From Streptomyces sp. YS415 (lineage in GTDB: Bacteria > Actinomycetota > Actinomycetes > Streptomycetales > Streptomycetaceae): 64,000 bases of DNA. Below, piece by piece: positions 50,323 to 59,801 of this stretch. Each line of letters begins with the position of its first letter. The stretch's first letter is position 1. The stretch covers positions 1 through 64,000 of the forward strand of contig NZ_JAMJFL010000030.1 of the NCBI RefSeq assembly GCF_023544665.1. The letters are read 5' to 3'. The notes below the pieces were generated by a model. It saw only the letters and a list, made by a program, of their open reading frames with translations. It was not told where the DNA came from and made no database searches. The translations under genes and the position numbers were made by a program.

Positions 50323-53300
50323 ATGACCGACACCGGCCAGGTCCCGGGCGAGGGACTGCCGGAGAACGCAGGCATGGTGGAGCAGCCGGGCGTCCCCGCG
50401 CCCGGTGCGTACACCTACCTCTCCGAGACCACCGCCGAGGACGACGACCTGTTGCTGCTGCCCGGTGCCCAGAGCGCCTGGGGCAACGAGGTCGCCCCGC
50501 CCGCGCCGGAGCCGGTCGTGGAGGCCCTGCACGAGCCCGGTGCGCACGAGATGTCCGGCCGCGACAGCGGCTCGGTCGACGTTAGTGCGGTCCGGGTGCC
50601 CGGTCCCGCGCCGATCCCTCCGACGACCCCGCGCCGCCCGCTGCACCTCGGCCCGCCGACCCCGGACGCCTCCGCCAGCCCGGTCCGCTCCCTCGCCGAC
50701 CGCGGCGCGGTCGGCGCCCCGCCGGTACGGCAGCCGACGCCCTCCCTGGCAGGCCCGGAGTACCTCGACATCCCGGGCCCCCAGCCGGCGACGCCCTGGG
50801 GGACCCCCATGCCCGCACCCGCCGCGCCGGTGAGCCCCGAGGTCTCGGCTGCGGAAACGGTTGTTCCGGCGCCCGCGCCGGAAGAGGCCCAGCAGATCCC
50901 GGTGACTCCGGTCGTGGACGAGGCGTCCGTGCCCGGGGCGCAGTTCCCCGTGGCCGGGGGCGAGCCGGGCGGCGGTTTCGAGGCGGCCCAGGCCGTGCAG
51001 CCGGTCGCGGAGCCCCAGGTCGCGCCTGCGGATGTTCAGGCGCCGGGTGCCGAGGCCGTGGCACCGGAGGTCGCGGTTCCCGAAGCCGTGATCCCCGATC
51101 CGGAACCCGCCGCGGTTCCGGAGCCGCCGGTGGAGGAGGCGGTCGCACCGGAGGCCCCGGTGACGGTGGAGCCCGTCGTACCGGATGCCGCGCAGGCCCC
51201 GGAGCCCGTCGTACCGGAGGCGCCGCAGGCTGCCGAGCTGCCGGAGTCTGTCGTACCGGATGCCGCGCAGGTGCCGGAGGGCCCGGAGTCCGTCGTACAG
51301 GACCCCGAGTCCGTAGCGCCGCGGGGTGCCGAGCCGCCCGAGTCCGTCGTACCGGAGGCGCCGCAGACCGCCGACGTCCCGGAGCCCGTCGTACCGGATG
51401 TCGCGCAGGTCCCCCAGGTCCCGGAGTCCGTCGTACCGGACGCCGCGCAGGCGGCCGAGGCCCCCGAGTTCGTCGTACCCGACGCGCCGCAGACCGCCCA
51501 GGCTCCCGAGTCCGTCGTGCCCGACGCGCCGCAAGCCCCCGAGGCCCCCGAGTCCCTCGCCCCCGAGCTGGTCCCGGCCGTGGCCGAGTCATCGCCCGCG
51601 CCTGAAGCACCGCACGCGCCCGAGGCCCCGTACGTCGATGCCTCGCCCGCGCCGGAGCCGGCCCAGGAGACCCCCGAGCCCCCCGTCGCCTTCGTGGAGA
51701 CCTCCGCCGAGCCCCCGGCCGAGCCCGCCGCGCCCGTCGTAGCGGAGGCCCCCGCCGCAGGAGAGGCCCCGGCCGACACCCCCGAGCCCGCCTCGCACGC
51801 TAAGCCCGCCTCGCACCCCGAGCCCGTTCCGCAGCCCGGCCCCGCCCCGTACGCCGAGCCCACCCAGTACCCCGAGCCCACCACCACTCCGCACCCCGAC
51901 CCCGCCCCCGTCGAAGCGCACCCCGTCCCCCCGCTCGCCGAGGCGCCGCAGGCACCCGCGTCGCAGGCACCCGCGCCGCAGCCCTACGTCGCCGACCCCG
52001 CCGGCCCGCAGCTGCGGACGCCGGAGGCCACCGTGCCGATGGAGCCCCGGCCGGGGCAGCCGCTCGGGCAGTTCGTGCCGGTGGACGGCCAGGTGCCGAC
52101 CACCCCGCACCTCGCGCCGACCCCGCCCCAGCCGACCGTCCTCCCCGTGGAGGAAGTCCCCGAGGTCCCCGCCCCCCGCGCGGGCGACCCTGAACTCGTA
52201 CAGCACGCGGAGGACCTGGACACCCGGGCCGCCGAGCAGGAAGAGAGCACGGCCCCCGTGGCAGAAGCACGACAGTCCACCGGCCCGGCCGCGCCCGCCT
52301 ACGACGACGCCGAACGCGAGGCCGTGCTGAAGGTCATGCGCGAGCGCCGTGACATCCGCAACGGCTTCCGCAGCGACCCCATCCCGCACGAGGTGCTGCT
52401 GCGCGTCCTGGAGGCCGCCCACACGGCCCCGTCCGTCGGCCACTCGCAGCCCTGGGACTTCGTCGTCATCCGCTCCGCCGAGACCCGGCGGTCGATGCAC
52501 GAACTGGCGATGCGCCAGCGCGACGCGTACGCGAAGTCGCTGCCCAAGGGCCGGGCGAAGCAGTTCAAGGAACTGAAGATCGAGGCCATCCTCGACACCC
52601 CGGTGAACATCGTGGTCACCGCCGACCCGACCCGCGGCGGCCGGCACACCCTGGGCCGCCACACCCAGCCGCAGATGGCCCCGTACTCCTCCGCGCTCGC
52701 CGTGGAGAACCTCTGGCTCGCCGCCCGCGCCGAGGGCCTCGGCGTCGGCTGGGTCAGCTTCTTCGACGAGCGCGAGATGGTCCGCGCCCTGGGCCTGCCC
52801 GACCACCTGGAGGTCGTCGCCTACCTGTGCGTCGGGTATGTCGACGAGTTCCCGGACGAGCCCGAGCTGATGCAGGCCGGCTGGTCCAAGCGCCGCCCGC
52901 TGTCCTGGGTGGTCCACGAGGAGACGTACGGCCGTCGCGCCCTGCCCGGTGAGGACCCGCACGACCTGCTCGGCGAGACCGTCGCCCAGATCCGCCCGCT
53001 GGACGCCAAGGCGCTCGGCGAGGCGTGGGAGCGGCAGAAGCGGATGACCAAGCCGGCCGGCGCACTCGGCATGCTGGAGATCATTTCCGCCCAGCTGTCC
53101 GGGCTGTCCCGCCAGTGTCCGCCGCCGATCCCGGAGCCCGCGGCCGTCGCGATCTTCGCCGGCGACCACGGGGTGCACGCCCAGGGCGTGACCCCCTGGC
53201 CGCAGGAGGTGACGGCCCAGATGGTCGCCAACTTCCTCGGCGGCGGAGCGGTCTGCAACGCCTTCGCCGGCCAGGTCGGCGCCGAGGTGTGCGTGGTGGA

Positions 53301-54015
53301 CGTGGGCGTGGCGGCGGACCTGCCCGCCACCCCCGGCCTGCTGCCCCGCAAGGTCCGCGCGGGCACGTCCGACATGACCACCGGCGCCGCGATGACCCGC
53401 GAGGAGGCCAAGCAGGCCATCGAGGTGGGCATCGAGACGGCCCGCGACCTGGTGGCGGCCGGCAACAAGGCCCTGCTGACCGGCGAGATGGGCATCGCCA
53501 ACACCACCTCCTCGGCGGCCCTGATCTCGGTGTTCACCGGCGCCGACCCGGCCGAGGTGACGGGCCGGGGCACCGGCATCAACGACGAGACCCTCGCCCG
53601 CAAGACCGAGGTGGTCCGCCGGGCCCTCGAACTCCACCAGCCCGACCCGGCCGACCCCATCGGCGTCCTCGCCGCGATCGGCGGTTTCGAGCACGCGGCG
53701 ATGGTGGGCCTGCTGCTCGGCGGCGCGTCCCTGCGTACGCCGGTGATCCTGGACGGCGTCAGCGCGGGCGCCGCGGCCCTGGTCGCCCGCGCCATCGCCC
53801 CCGAGGTCCTGGCCGCGTGCATCGCGGGCCACCGCAGCGCGGAGCCGGGCCATGTGGCGGCCCTGAACAAGCTGGGCCTGCGCCCGCTGGTCGACCTCGA
53901 CCTCCGCCTCGGCGAGGGCACGGGCGCGCTCCTGGCGCTGCCCCTGGTCCAGAGCACGGCGAGAGCGATGCACGAGGTGGCGACGTTCGACTCGGCGGGA
54001 GTCACCGAGAAGTAG
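50323..54015 (+). CDS. cobT: BluB-CobT fusion with long Pro/Glu/Ala-rich N-terminus
   Basis: 1230 residues from ATG 50323, with GAGGGG 5-6 bases upstream. Residues 1 to about 655 are low-complexity, including about ten degenerate copies of P-E-S-V-V-P-D-A-x-Q (about 283-413). Residues about 660-872 form a BluB-type flavin destructase (VMRERRDIRNGFRSDPIPHEVL, AAHTAPSVGHSQPWDFVVIR), which makes dimethylbenzimidazole from FMN. Residues about 883-1225 are CobT (TKPAGALGMLE, FAGDHGVHAQGV, GEMGIANTTSSAAL, and catalytic Glu1198 in RLGEGTGALLALPL), which attaches ribose phosphate from nicotinate mononucleotide to it. Two consecutive steps of lower-ligand synthesis are thus in one chain. The tail's role is unknown. 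Confidence 0.92.
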   Translation: MTDTGQVPGEGLPENAGMVEQPGVPAPGAYTYLSETTAEDDDLLLLPGAQSAWGNEVAPPAPEPVVEALHEPGAHEMSGRDSGSVDVSAVRVPGPAPIPPTTPRRPLHLGPPTPDASASPVRSLADRGAVGAPPVRQPTPSLAGPEYLDIPGPQPATPWGTPMPAPAAPVSPEVSAAETVVPAPAPEEAQQIPVTPVVDEASVPGAQFPVAGGEPGGGFEAAQAVQPVAEPQVAPADVQAPGAEAVAPEVAVPEAVIPDPEPAAVPEPPVEEAVAPEAPVTVEPVVPDAAQAPEPVVPEAPQAAELPESVVPDAAQVPEGPESVVQDPESVAPRGAEPPESVVPEAPQTADVPEPVVPDVAQVPQVPESVVPDAAQAAEAPEFVVPDAPQTAQAPESVVPDAPQAPEAPESLAPELVPAVAESSPAPEAPHAPEAPYVDASPAPEPAQETPEPPVAFVETSAEPPAEPAAPVVAEAPAAGEAPADTPEPASHAKPASHPEPVPQPGPAPYAEPTQYPEPTTTPHPDPAPVEAHPVPPLAEAPQAPASQAPAPQPYVADPAGPQLRTPEATVPMEPRPGQPLGQFVPVDGQVPTTPHLAPTPPQPTVLPVEEVPEVPAPRAGDPELVQHAEDLDTRAAEQEESTAPVAEARQSTGPAAPAYDDAEREAVLKVMRERRDIRNGFRSDPIPHEVLLRVLEAAHTAPSVGHSQPWDFVVIRSAETRRSMHELAMRQRDAYAKSLPKGRAKQFKELKIEAILDTPVNIVVTADPTRGGRHTLGRHTQPQMAPYSSALAVENLWLAARAEGLGVGWVSFFDEREMVRALGLPDHLEVVAYLCVGYVDEFPDEPELMQAGWSKRRPLSWVVHEETYGRRALPGEDPHDLLGETVAQIRPLDAKALGEAWERQKRMTKPAGALGMLEIISAQLSGLSRQCPPPIPEPAAVAIFAGDHGVHAQGVTPWPQEVTAQMVANFLGGGAVCNAFAGQVGAEVCVVDVGVAADLPATPGLLPRKVRAGTSDMTTGAAMTREEAKQAIEVGIETARDLVAAGNKALLTGEMGIANTTSSAALISVFTGADPAEVTGRGTGINDETLARKTEVVRRALELHQPDPADPIGVLAAIGGFEHAAMVGLLLGGASLRTPVILDGVSAGAAALVARAIAPEVLAACIAGHRSAEPGHVAALNKLGLRPLVDLDLRLGEGTGALLALPLVQSTARAMHEVATFDSAGVTEK

Positions 54016-54033
54016 GCGGCCGACCAGCGGCGT

Positions 54034-54066
54034 GGGCAGTCGTTCCGCACGGCGGAGCGACTGCCC
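54034..54066 (+). terminator. Terminator after the BluB-CobT gene
   Basis: GGGCAGTCGTTCCGC (54034-54048) pairs with GCGGAGCGACTGCCC (54052-54066), 15 pairs including one G-U, loop ACG, 18 bases past the stop. Confidence 0.85.
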
Positions 54067-54195
54067 AGGGCCCCGCCCGCCCGGGCCCGGTGACGCTGCT
54101 CAGCCATCGGACACCTGCGCCGCCTCCACCGGCCGCCCCGTAAAATCCGCACGTCAGGGCATCGCACCACTGCCGCAAAAGGGAGCCAGACCCTC

Positions 54196-55428
54196 ATGGC
54201 CGAAAACCCCGCCTACCCCGTAGGCCTCCGCCTCACCGGCCGCCGGGTCGTCGTCCTCGGCGGTGGCCAGGTCGCCCAGCGCCGCCTCCCGGCACTGATC
54301 GCGGCGGGCGCGGACGTCCACCTCGTGTCCCCGGAGGTGACCCCCTCCGTCGAGGCCATGGCGGAGGCGGGCGAGCTCACCTGGCACCAGCGGCCCTACG
54401 CGGACGGCGACCTCGCGGACGCCTGGTACGCCCTCATCGCCACCAGCGACCCGGACGCCAACACCGCCGCCTCCGGCGAAGCCGAGCGGCACCGCGTCTG
54501 GTGCGTCCGCTCCGACGACGCCGACCGGGCCACGGCCTGGACCCCGGCCACGGGCACCAGCGAGGGCGTCACCGTCGCCGTCCTCACCACCGAGGCACGC
54601 GGCCGCGACCCCCGCCACACCGCCGCCATCCGGGACGCGGTCGTGGAGGGCCTGCGCGACGGCACCCTCGTCGCCCCCCACCACCGCACCCGCACCCCGG
54701 GCGTCGCCCTGGTCGGCGGCGGCCCCGGCGACCCCGACCTGATCACCGTCCGCGGCCGCCGGCTGCTCGCCGAGGCCGACGTGGTCATCACCGACCACCT
54801 GGGCCCGCGCGACCTCCTCGCGGAACTGCCGTCCAGCGTCGAGGTCATCGACGCCGCGAAGCTGCCGTACGGCCGGTTCATGGCCCAGGAGGCCATCAAC
54901 AACGCCCTGATCGAGCACGCCAAGCAGGGCAAGTCGGTGGTCCGCCTCAAGGGCGGCGACCCCTACGTCTACGGCCGCGGCATGGAGGAGCTCCAGGCGC
55001 TGGCCGAGGCCGGCATCCCGTGCACGGTCGTGCCCGGCATCTCCAGCTCGATCTCGGTCCCGGGCGCCGCGGGCATCCCGGTCACCCACCGGGGCGTGGC
55101 GCACGAGTTCACGGTGGTCAGCGGCCACATCGCCCCCGACGACGAGCGCTCCCTGGTCGACTGGCCGTCCCTCGCCAAGCTGACCGGCACCCTGGTGATC
55201 CTGATGGGCGTCGGCACCATCGGGAAGGTCGCCGAGACGCTCATCGCGCACGGCAAGTCCCCGGACACGCCCGTCGCCCTGATCCAGGAGGGCACCACGG
55301 CCGCCCAGCGCCGCGTCGACGCGACCCTCGCGACGGCCGCCGAAGCGGTCGTCGCCCAGGAGGTCAGGCCGCCGGCCGTCATCGTCATCGGCGAGGTCGT
55401 GAAGGTCGGCCCCGCGACCTTGCCGTAA
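54196..55428 (+). CDS. cobA: CysG-like precorrin-2 dehydrogenase / uroporphyrinogen-III methyltransferase
   Basis: 410 residues. The N-terminal NAD-dependent domain (1 to about 150, VVVLGGGQVAQRRLPALIAAGADVHLVSP) oxidises precorrin-2; the SUMT domain (about 163-405: VALVGGGPGDPDLITVRGRRLL, VVRLKGGDPYVYGRGMEEL, VVPGISSSISVPGAAGIPVTHRG) adds methyl groups at C2 and C7 of uroporphyrinogen III. It lacks the C-terminal... order and chelatase activity cannot be judged by eye, so it may feed sirohaem or cobalamin. A typical two-domain fusion for Streptomyces. Confidence 0.92.
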   Translation: MAENPAYPVGLRLTGRRVVVLGGGQVAQRRLPALIAAGADVHLVSPEVTPSVEAMAEAGELTWHQRPYADGDLADAWYALIATSDPDANTAASGEAERHRVWCVRSDDADRATAWTPATGTSEGVTVAVLTTEARGRDPRHTAAIRDAVVEGLRDGTLVAPHHRTRTPGVALVGGGPGDPDLITVRGRRLLAEADVVITDHLGPRDLLAELPSSVEVIDAAKLPYGRFMAQEAINNALIEHAKQGKSVVRLKGGDPYVYGRGMEELQALAEAGIPCTVVPGISSSISVPGAAGIPVTHRGVAHEFTVVSGHIAPDDERSLVDWPSLAKLTGTLVILMGVGTIGKVAETLIAHGKSPDTPVALIQEGTTAAQRRVDATLATAAEAVVAQEVRPPAVIVIGEVVKVGPATLP

Positions 55429-55491
55429 CCCGAGGTAACTCACCGACTCCGAGCCGTTGGCACCGCACGCACGACAAGGCAGTATCACCCT

Positions 55492-56310
55492 GTGGCCGAT
55501 CTCATCACCGTCGAGGACCCCGCCGACCCGCGCCTGCGCGACTACACGGGCCTGACCGACGTGGAACTGCGCCGCAAGCGCGAGCCCGCCGAGGGCCTGT
55601 TCATCGCCGAGGGCGAGAAGGTCATCAGACGGGCCAAGGACGCCGGCTACGAGATGCGCTCGATGCTGCTGTCCGCGAAGTGGGTCGACGTCATGCGGGA
55701 CGTGATCGACGAACTCCCGGCCCCCGTCTACGCGGTCAGCCCCGAGCTCGCCGAACAGGTCACCGGCTACCACGTGCACCGCGGCGCGCTCGCCTCCATG
55801 CAGCGCAAGCCGCTCCCCACGGCGGCCGACCTCCTCCAGACCGCCCGCCGGGTGGTGATCATGGAGTCGGTCAACGACCACACCAACATCGGCGCGATCT
55901 TCCGCTCGGCGGCGGCCCTCGGCATGGACGCGGTCCTGCTCTCCCCGGACTGCGCGGACCCGCTGTACCGGCGCAGCGTGAAGGTGTCGATGGGCGCGGT
56001 CTTCTCGGTGCCGTACGCCCGTCTGGAGAGCTGGCCCAAGGGCCTGGACTCGGTCCGCGAGGCCGGGTTCACCCTGCTCGCCCTCACCCCGGACGAGAAG
56101 GCCAGGTCCCTCGACGAGGCCGCCCCGCACCGGATGGACCGGGTCGCCCTGATGCTCGGCGCCGAGGGCGACGGCCTGTCCCGGCAGGCCCTGGTCGCCG
56201 CGGACGAGTGGGTCCGCATCCCCATGGCCCACGGCGTCGACTCCCTCAACGTGGGCGCGGCCGCCGCGGTCGCCTTCTACGCGGTGGCGACCGGCCGCCC
56301 GGAGGCGTGA
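55492..56310 (+). CDS. TrmH/SpoU family RNA 2'-O-methyltransferase
   Basis: 272 residues from GTG 55492. N-terminal substrate domain (LRRKREPAEGLFIAEGEKVIRRAKDAG) and SPOUT domain: VIMESVNDHTNIGAIFRSAAALG, ALMLGAEGDGLSRQALVAA, IPMAHGVDSLNVGAAAAVAFYA. A second, distinct member of the family seen at 6.6 kb; this one has the longer motif 1 of tRNA/rRNA Gm methylases. The target is not known. Convergent with the protein kinase gene 4 bases away. Confidence 0.88.
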   Translation: MADLITVEDPADPRLRDYTGLTDVELRRKREPAEGLFIAEGEKVIRRAKDAGYEMRSMLLSAKWVDVMRDVIDELPAPVYAVSPELAEQVTGYHVHRGALASMQRKPLPTAADLLQTARRVVIMESVNDHTNIGAIFRSAAALGMDAVLLSPDCADPLYRRSVKVSMGAVFSVPYARLESWPKGLDSVREAGFTLLALTPDEKARSLDEAAPHRMDRVALMLGAEGDGLSRQALVAADEWVRIPMAHGVDSLNVGAAAAVAFYAVATGRPEA

Positions 56311-56314
56311 GCGC

Positions 56315-57706
56315 CTACTCCGACGCCTCGAACGTCGACGCGTACTGCTGCGACATGAGCGGTCCGTCCGACGGCTCGTGACCCGGCGTGGGCGAGGCCG
56401 ACCGCTCCTGCCGTACGACGTCCCGCCCGTCGCCGACCCCCTGGCTCGGGCCCTGGCAGCCCTGGGCGGCGGCGATGCCCAGCGCGACCAGCAAGGTCAC
56501 CACGACGAACACGATCAGCCGCTGGCGCAGCAACTGAGGGTTGGCGGGCCGGCGGCCCGTGCCCGTGGTCCGCGGCCCCGGACGGCCGGTTCCGCTGCGC
56601 GGGCCGGGCCGCTTGCCGGGGCCCGTCCGCCCGGTGTTCCGCGACGCGGGCGTGGGCCGGGGCCCCGACCGGCCGGACGACGAGGGCGCCGGACCCCCAC
56701 GTGCGGCGCCGCCCCGGGAAGGCGCGGCACCGCGGGAAGCGGGACCGGTGGCGCGCGGCGGGGGAGTCGTCCCCTGCGGGCGCCGCTGGGCACGGTCGGG
56801 GTAGCTCTCCGTGAGCCGCCCGCTCGGCCGGTCCCCGTCCGCGGAGCGGGGCGCGGGCGGACGCAGCTCGGCGACGCCCTGCGCCTCGCGGGCCGCGATC
56901 TCCTTCAGCCGCAGCGACAGCTGCAGCGTGGTCGGCCGCTCCTCGGGCGCCTTGGCGAGACAGGCCCGCACCAGCGGGGCCAGGGCGTCGGGCACACCGT
57001 GCAGCTGCGGCTCCTCGTGCACCACGCGGTACAGCATGACCTCGGAACTGCCGTGCCCGAAGGGCGAGTCGCCCATCGAGGCGTACGCCAGGGTCGCGCC
57101 GAGCGAGAACACGTCCGTGGCCGGGGTGACGGCGGCGCCGCGCACCTGTTCGGGCGCGAGGAAGCCGGGCGAGCCCACCGCCGTGCCGACGTGGGTCAGC
57201 GTCGAGGCCCCCGTCGCCCAGGCGATGCCGAAGTCGATGATCCGCGGCCCCTTGGGGGACAGCAGGATGTTGGACGGCTTGAGGTCCCGGTGGACGACAC
57301 CGGCCTCGTGCACCGCCACCAGCCCCTCCGACAGGGCGGCCCCGATCGCGGCGACCTCGGCCGCGATCAGCGAACCCTCGTCGGCGACCTTGTCGTGCAG
57401 GGAGGGACCGGGCACGTACTGGGTGGCGAACCAGGGCCGGTCGGCGTCCAGATCGGCGGCGACGAGCCGCGCGGTGCAGCCGCCCCGGATCCGCCGGGCG
57501 GCGGACACCTCGCGCGCGAAGCGCGACCGGAACTCCTGGTCCTCGGCCAGATCGGGCCGGATGACCTTCAGGGCGACCCGCTGCCCCTTCTTGTCGGAGC
57601 CCAGGTAGACCACGCCCATCCCACCCGCGCCGAGCCGCCTGTGAAGCCTGAACGAGCCGACGACGCGCGGGTCCTCGCGCCTCAGGCGCATCATCGCCAT
57701 GTTCAT
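56315..57706 (-). CDS. Membrane Ser/Thr protein kinase (Hanks type)
   Basis: 463 residues from ATG 57706; ATGs at 57700 and 57694 are alternatives. The kinase domain (about 15-275) is complete: GAGGMGVVY loop, Lys47 in VALKVI, catalytic Asp141 in HRDLKPSN, DFG Asp158, and LAPEQVRG. A basic Pro/Gly/Arg-rich juxtamembrane region (about 290-395) leads to one helix (397-415, LIVFVVVTLLVALGIAAA) and a short extracellular tail of about 50 residues without PASTA or another sensor domain. It probably phosphorylates cytoplasmic targets; no substrate is evident nearby. Confidence 0.9.
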   Translation of the reverse strand: MNMAMMRLRREDPRVVGSFRLHRRLGAGGMGVVYLGSDKKGQRVALKVIRPDLAEDQEFRSRFAREVSAARRIRGGCTARLVAADLDADRPWFATQYVPGPSLHDKVADEGSLIAAEVAAIGAALSEGLVAVHEAGVVHRDLKPSNILLSPKGPRIIDFGIAWATGASTLTHVGTAVGSPGFLAPEQVRGAAVTPATDVFSLGATLAYASMGDSPFGHGSSEVMLYRVVHEEPQLHGVPDALAPLVRACLAKAPEERPTTLQLSLRLKEIAAREAQGVAELRPPAPRSADGDRPSGRLTESYPDRAQRRPQGTTPPPRATGPASRGAAPSRGGAARGGPAPSSSGRSGPRPTPASRNTGRTGPGKRPGPRSGTGRPGPRTTGTGRRPANPQLLRQRLIVFVVVTLLVALGIAAAQGCQGPSQGVGDGRDVVRQERSASPTPGHEPSDGPLMSQQYASTFEASE

Positions 57707-57900
57707 CCCCGCTGCCCGGTCCTGTGACGAGCCACAGCTTACGTTTACCCGGCCGCCCGCGCGCAGAGGCCGCGCCCTCTCGGCCCGACGGATTGTCAGT
57801 GCCGGGTGGGAGACTTGAGGGGTGGTCAGGGAGCTGGAGAACAGGCCGACTTCGAGTTGCCTGTGATCCCAACCACCCGTCACAGAAGGGGGATTCACCC

Positions 57901-58176
57901 GTGAAGGGCGATCGCGTGGAGATAGTCGTGGATGCGGGGGACACGACCCGTACCTATGAGGTGGTGGCGAGCAGGGCGGGCCGCCGGGTGGAGACGGCGG
58001 TACGCCGGGGCGTGGTCGAAGTGAGCGAAGTCACCCGCAGCGGGACTGTCGTCCGTACGGCCCGGTTCATGGCGAACCGGGTGCTGGCACTGGTCGAACA
58101 GCCGGTGCCGCGCGAGCACGGCTCGGAGAAAGCGGGGCAGACCGGGCGACCCCTCGGGGAAGACCCCGAGACCTAG
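57901..58176 (+). CDS. Small hypothetical protein
   Basis: 91 residues from GTG 57901, AGAAGGGGG upstream. Beta-rich first two thirds (VEIVVDAGDTTRTYEVVASRAGRRVETAVRRGVVEVSEVTRSG), then TARFMANRVLALVEQ and a polar tail. No family recognised. Codon usage is normal and the start has a ribosome site, so it is probably real. Divergent from the kinase gene, which suggests but does not prove a link. Confidence 0.6.
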   Translation: MKGDRVEIVVDAGDTTRTYEVVASRAGRRVETAVRRGVVEVSEVTRSGTVVRTARFMANRVLALVEQPVPREHGSEKAGQTGRPLGEDPET

Positions 58177-58371
58177 GACGCCGTCTCCACCCAGGGGAGT
58201 AGTCAGCAGGTCATGGCTCATCCTCCGGGAGGCCCGGCAATCGGTACGAGGGCATGACGTGCGGCAGGGGCCACGCCCGTAGATTTGAGGTCAAGCGGCG
58301 GGTGCAGCACTCGTCCCCCGAGGTCAGACACCCGCCGCTGCCACGACAACCGAACGGTCAGGAGAGGGGCC

Positions 58372-58551
58372 ATGGCCTACACGGCACCGCGGACCCGCAC
58401 GGCGCTCCGTTCCCACCGCGACGGCCGTCGCCACCCGCTGGTGGCGACGCTGATGGCCCTTCCTCTGGCGGCCCTGCTGCTCCTCGTCTTCGACGGCTGG
58501 GAGACAGTGGCCACACAAGCGTCGTCCGTGGGCGTGATGCTGGGGCGCTGA
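58372..58551 (+). CDS. Small membrane protein
   Basis: 59 residues from ATG 58372 with GGAGAGGGG just upstream. Basic N-terminus (RTALRSHRDGRRH) and one helix (LVATLMALPLAALLLLVF). Function unknown. The 195-base gap before it shows nothing convincing apart from TAGATT near 58280. Confidence 0.55.
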   Translation: MAYTAPRTRTALRSHRDGRRHPLVATLMALPLAALLLLVFDGWETVATQASSVGVMLGR

Positions 58552-58638
58552 GCGGCGACCCCAGGCCCGGAAGAGCGGTCCGGGCGGGGACATCCACCCA
58601 TGAAACCCCGTGGGGACGGGGGTACGGCGGACGGCACA

Positions 58639-58672
58639 AATGCCGGCGCAGCTGGGGAGCTGCGCCGGCATT
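58639..58672. terminator. Strong terminator hairpin
   Basis: AATGCCGGCGCAGCT (58639-58653) pairs perfectly over 15 bases with AGCTGCGCCGGCATT (58658-58672), loop GGGG, followed by ACTGTTTC. Confidence 0.9.
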
Positions 58673-58770
58673 ACTGTTTCCCACCGACCTGCACCCGAGC
58701 ACCCAGCCCCCCACCCCGTCCCCATCCCTGCGTACCCTCACCCCCACACCCACCCCCCGCAGGGAGCCCC

Positions 58771-59721
58771 GTGACAGTCACCCCCCTCGTCCCGGATCTG
58801 GCCCGGGCCGCCACCGCCACCGCTCACGCGCGCCGTTCCGCCTGCCCCTGCGGGGTGACCGAAACGCTCGCCGATCGTCCCGACGCCACCGTCGTCCGGC
58901 ACGTCGACACCGTCGCCAAGGCCCACCCGCCGAACACCGTTCCCGCCGACCTCGCCCTGCGCCTCGCCACCGCCGCCGCCCTCCCCGGCACGCTCCTGCC
59001 CCCGCTCACCCCCTCCCCGGCGCCCCTCCGCGACCGCCTGGTGACCTGCTGGCCGTACGGCACCCCCGTGGATCCCGAGGACCCCGACACCGCCCCCTGG
59101 GAAGCCGCCGCCACCCTGCTCGCCCGGCTCCACCGGCACCCGCCCCTCCCGGGGACACCCCCCATGCGCGGCCCCGCCAAGGCCGCCCTGGCCGTCGAGC
59201 GACTCAGAGCCACCGCGCCCGAGGGCAGCGAAACCGCCGCCCTCGTCCTCCGCGCCTGGCACACCCTCCCCGGCTGGGCCCGAGCCGAGGCCCCGCTGCC
59301 CGCCGACACCCCCAGCACCCTCTGCCACGGCGACTTCCACCTCGGCCAGCTCGTCCGCCATCCCGCTGCTCACGGCCCCTGGCGGCTCATAGACGTCGAC
59401 GACCTCGGCACCGGAACCCCCGCCTGGGACCTCGCCCGCCCCGCCGCCTGGTACGCCTGCGGCCTCCTCGCCCCCGAGGAGTGGACCCGCTTCCTCACCG
59501 CCTACCGCGCCGCCGACGGCCCCGCGATCCCCCCGCACGGCGACCCCTGGCCCGCCCTCGACATCGCGGCCCGCGCCCTGACCGTGCAGACCGCCGCGAC
59601 CACGACGGCAAAGGCGGCCCAGGCCGGCCGCCCCCTCGACGGCATCGAGCGGTCCTTGATCGACGCCTGCGGCCGAATCGCTTCCACCCCGCCCGAGTTG
59701 ACGTACGAATCAGCCAAGTAG
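58771..59721 (+). CDS. Aminoglycoside phosphotransferase-fold kinase
   Basis: 316 residues from GTG 58771 (AGGGAG upstream). C-lobe signatures of the APH family: TLCHGDFHLGQLV (HGDxHxxN-like, with Gln for Asn) and LIDVDDLGTGTPAWDLARPAAW (metal Asp). The N-lobe is short and poorly conserved. Members phosphorylate small hydroxyl compounds or act on maltose, choline or antibiotics; this one is probably a housekeeping small-molecule kinase rather than a resistance enzyme, but nothing here names the substrate. Confidence 0.8.
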   Translation: MTVTPLVPDLARAATATAHARRSACPCGVTETLADRPDATVVRHVDTVAKAHPPNTVPADLALRLATAAALPGTLLPPLTPSPAPLRDRLVTCWPYGTPVDPEDPDTAPWEAAATLLARLHRHPPLPGTPPMRGPAKAALAVERLRATAPEGSETAALVLRAWHTLPGWARAEAPLPADTPSTLCHGDFHLGQLVRHPAAHGPWRLIDVDDLGTGTPAWDLARPAAWYACGLLAPEEWTRFLTAYRAADGPAIPPHGDPWPALDIAARALTVQTAATTTAKAAQAGRPLDGIERSLIDACGRIASTPPELTYESAK

Positions 59722-59801
59722 GGTGCAACCGACCGCAGCCGGACAGTGTCTGTCCTGGCGATACGCGAAGCAGGACCGACCGGCGAGGAGTTGAGCCGAC
59801 C

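Noticed and set aside
50600..52290. Frameshift joining an unrelated Pro-rich gene to BluB.
   Set aside because: The frame is continuous, codon usage stays typical and there is no ribosome site or start just before the BluB domain that would suggest two genes.
58771..59721. Aminoglycoside resistance gene.
   Set aside because: Only the general APH fold is visible, the N-lobe is poorly conserved and there is no antibiotic gene context.
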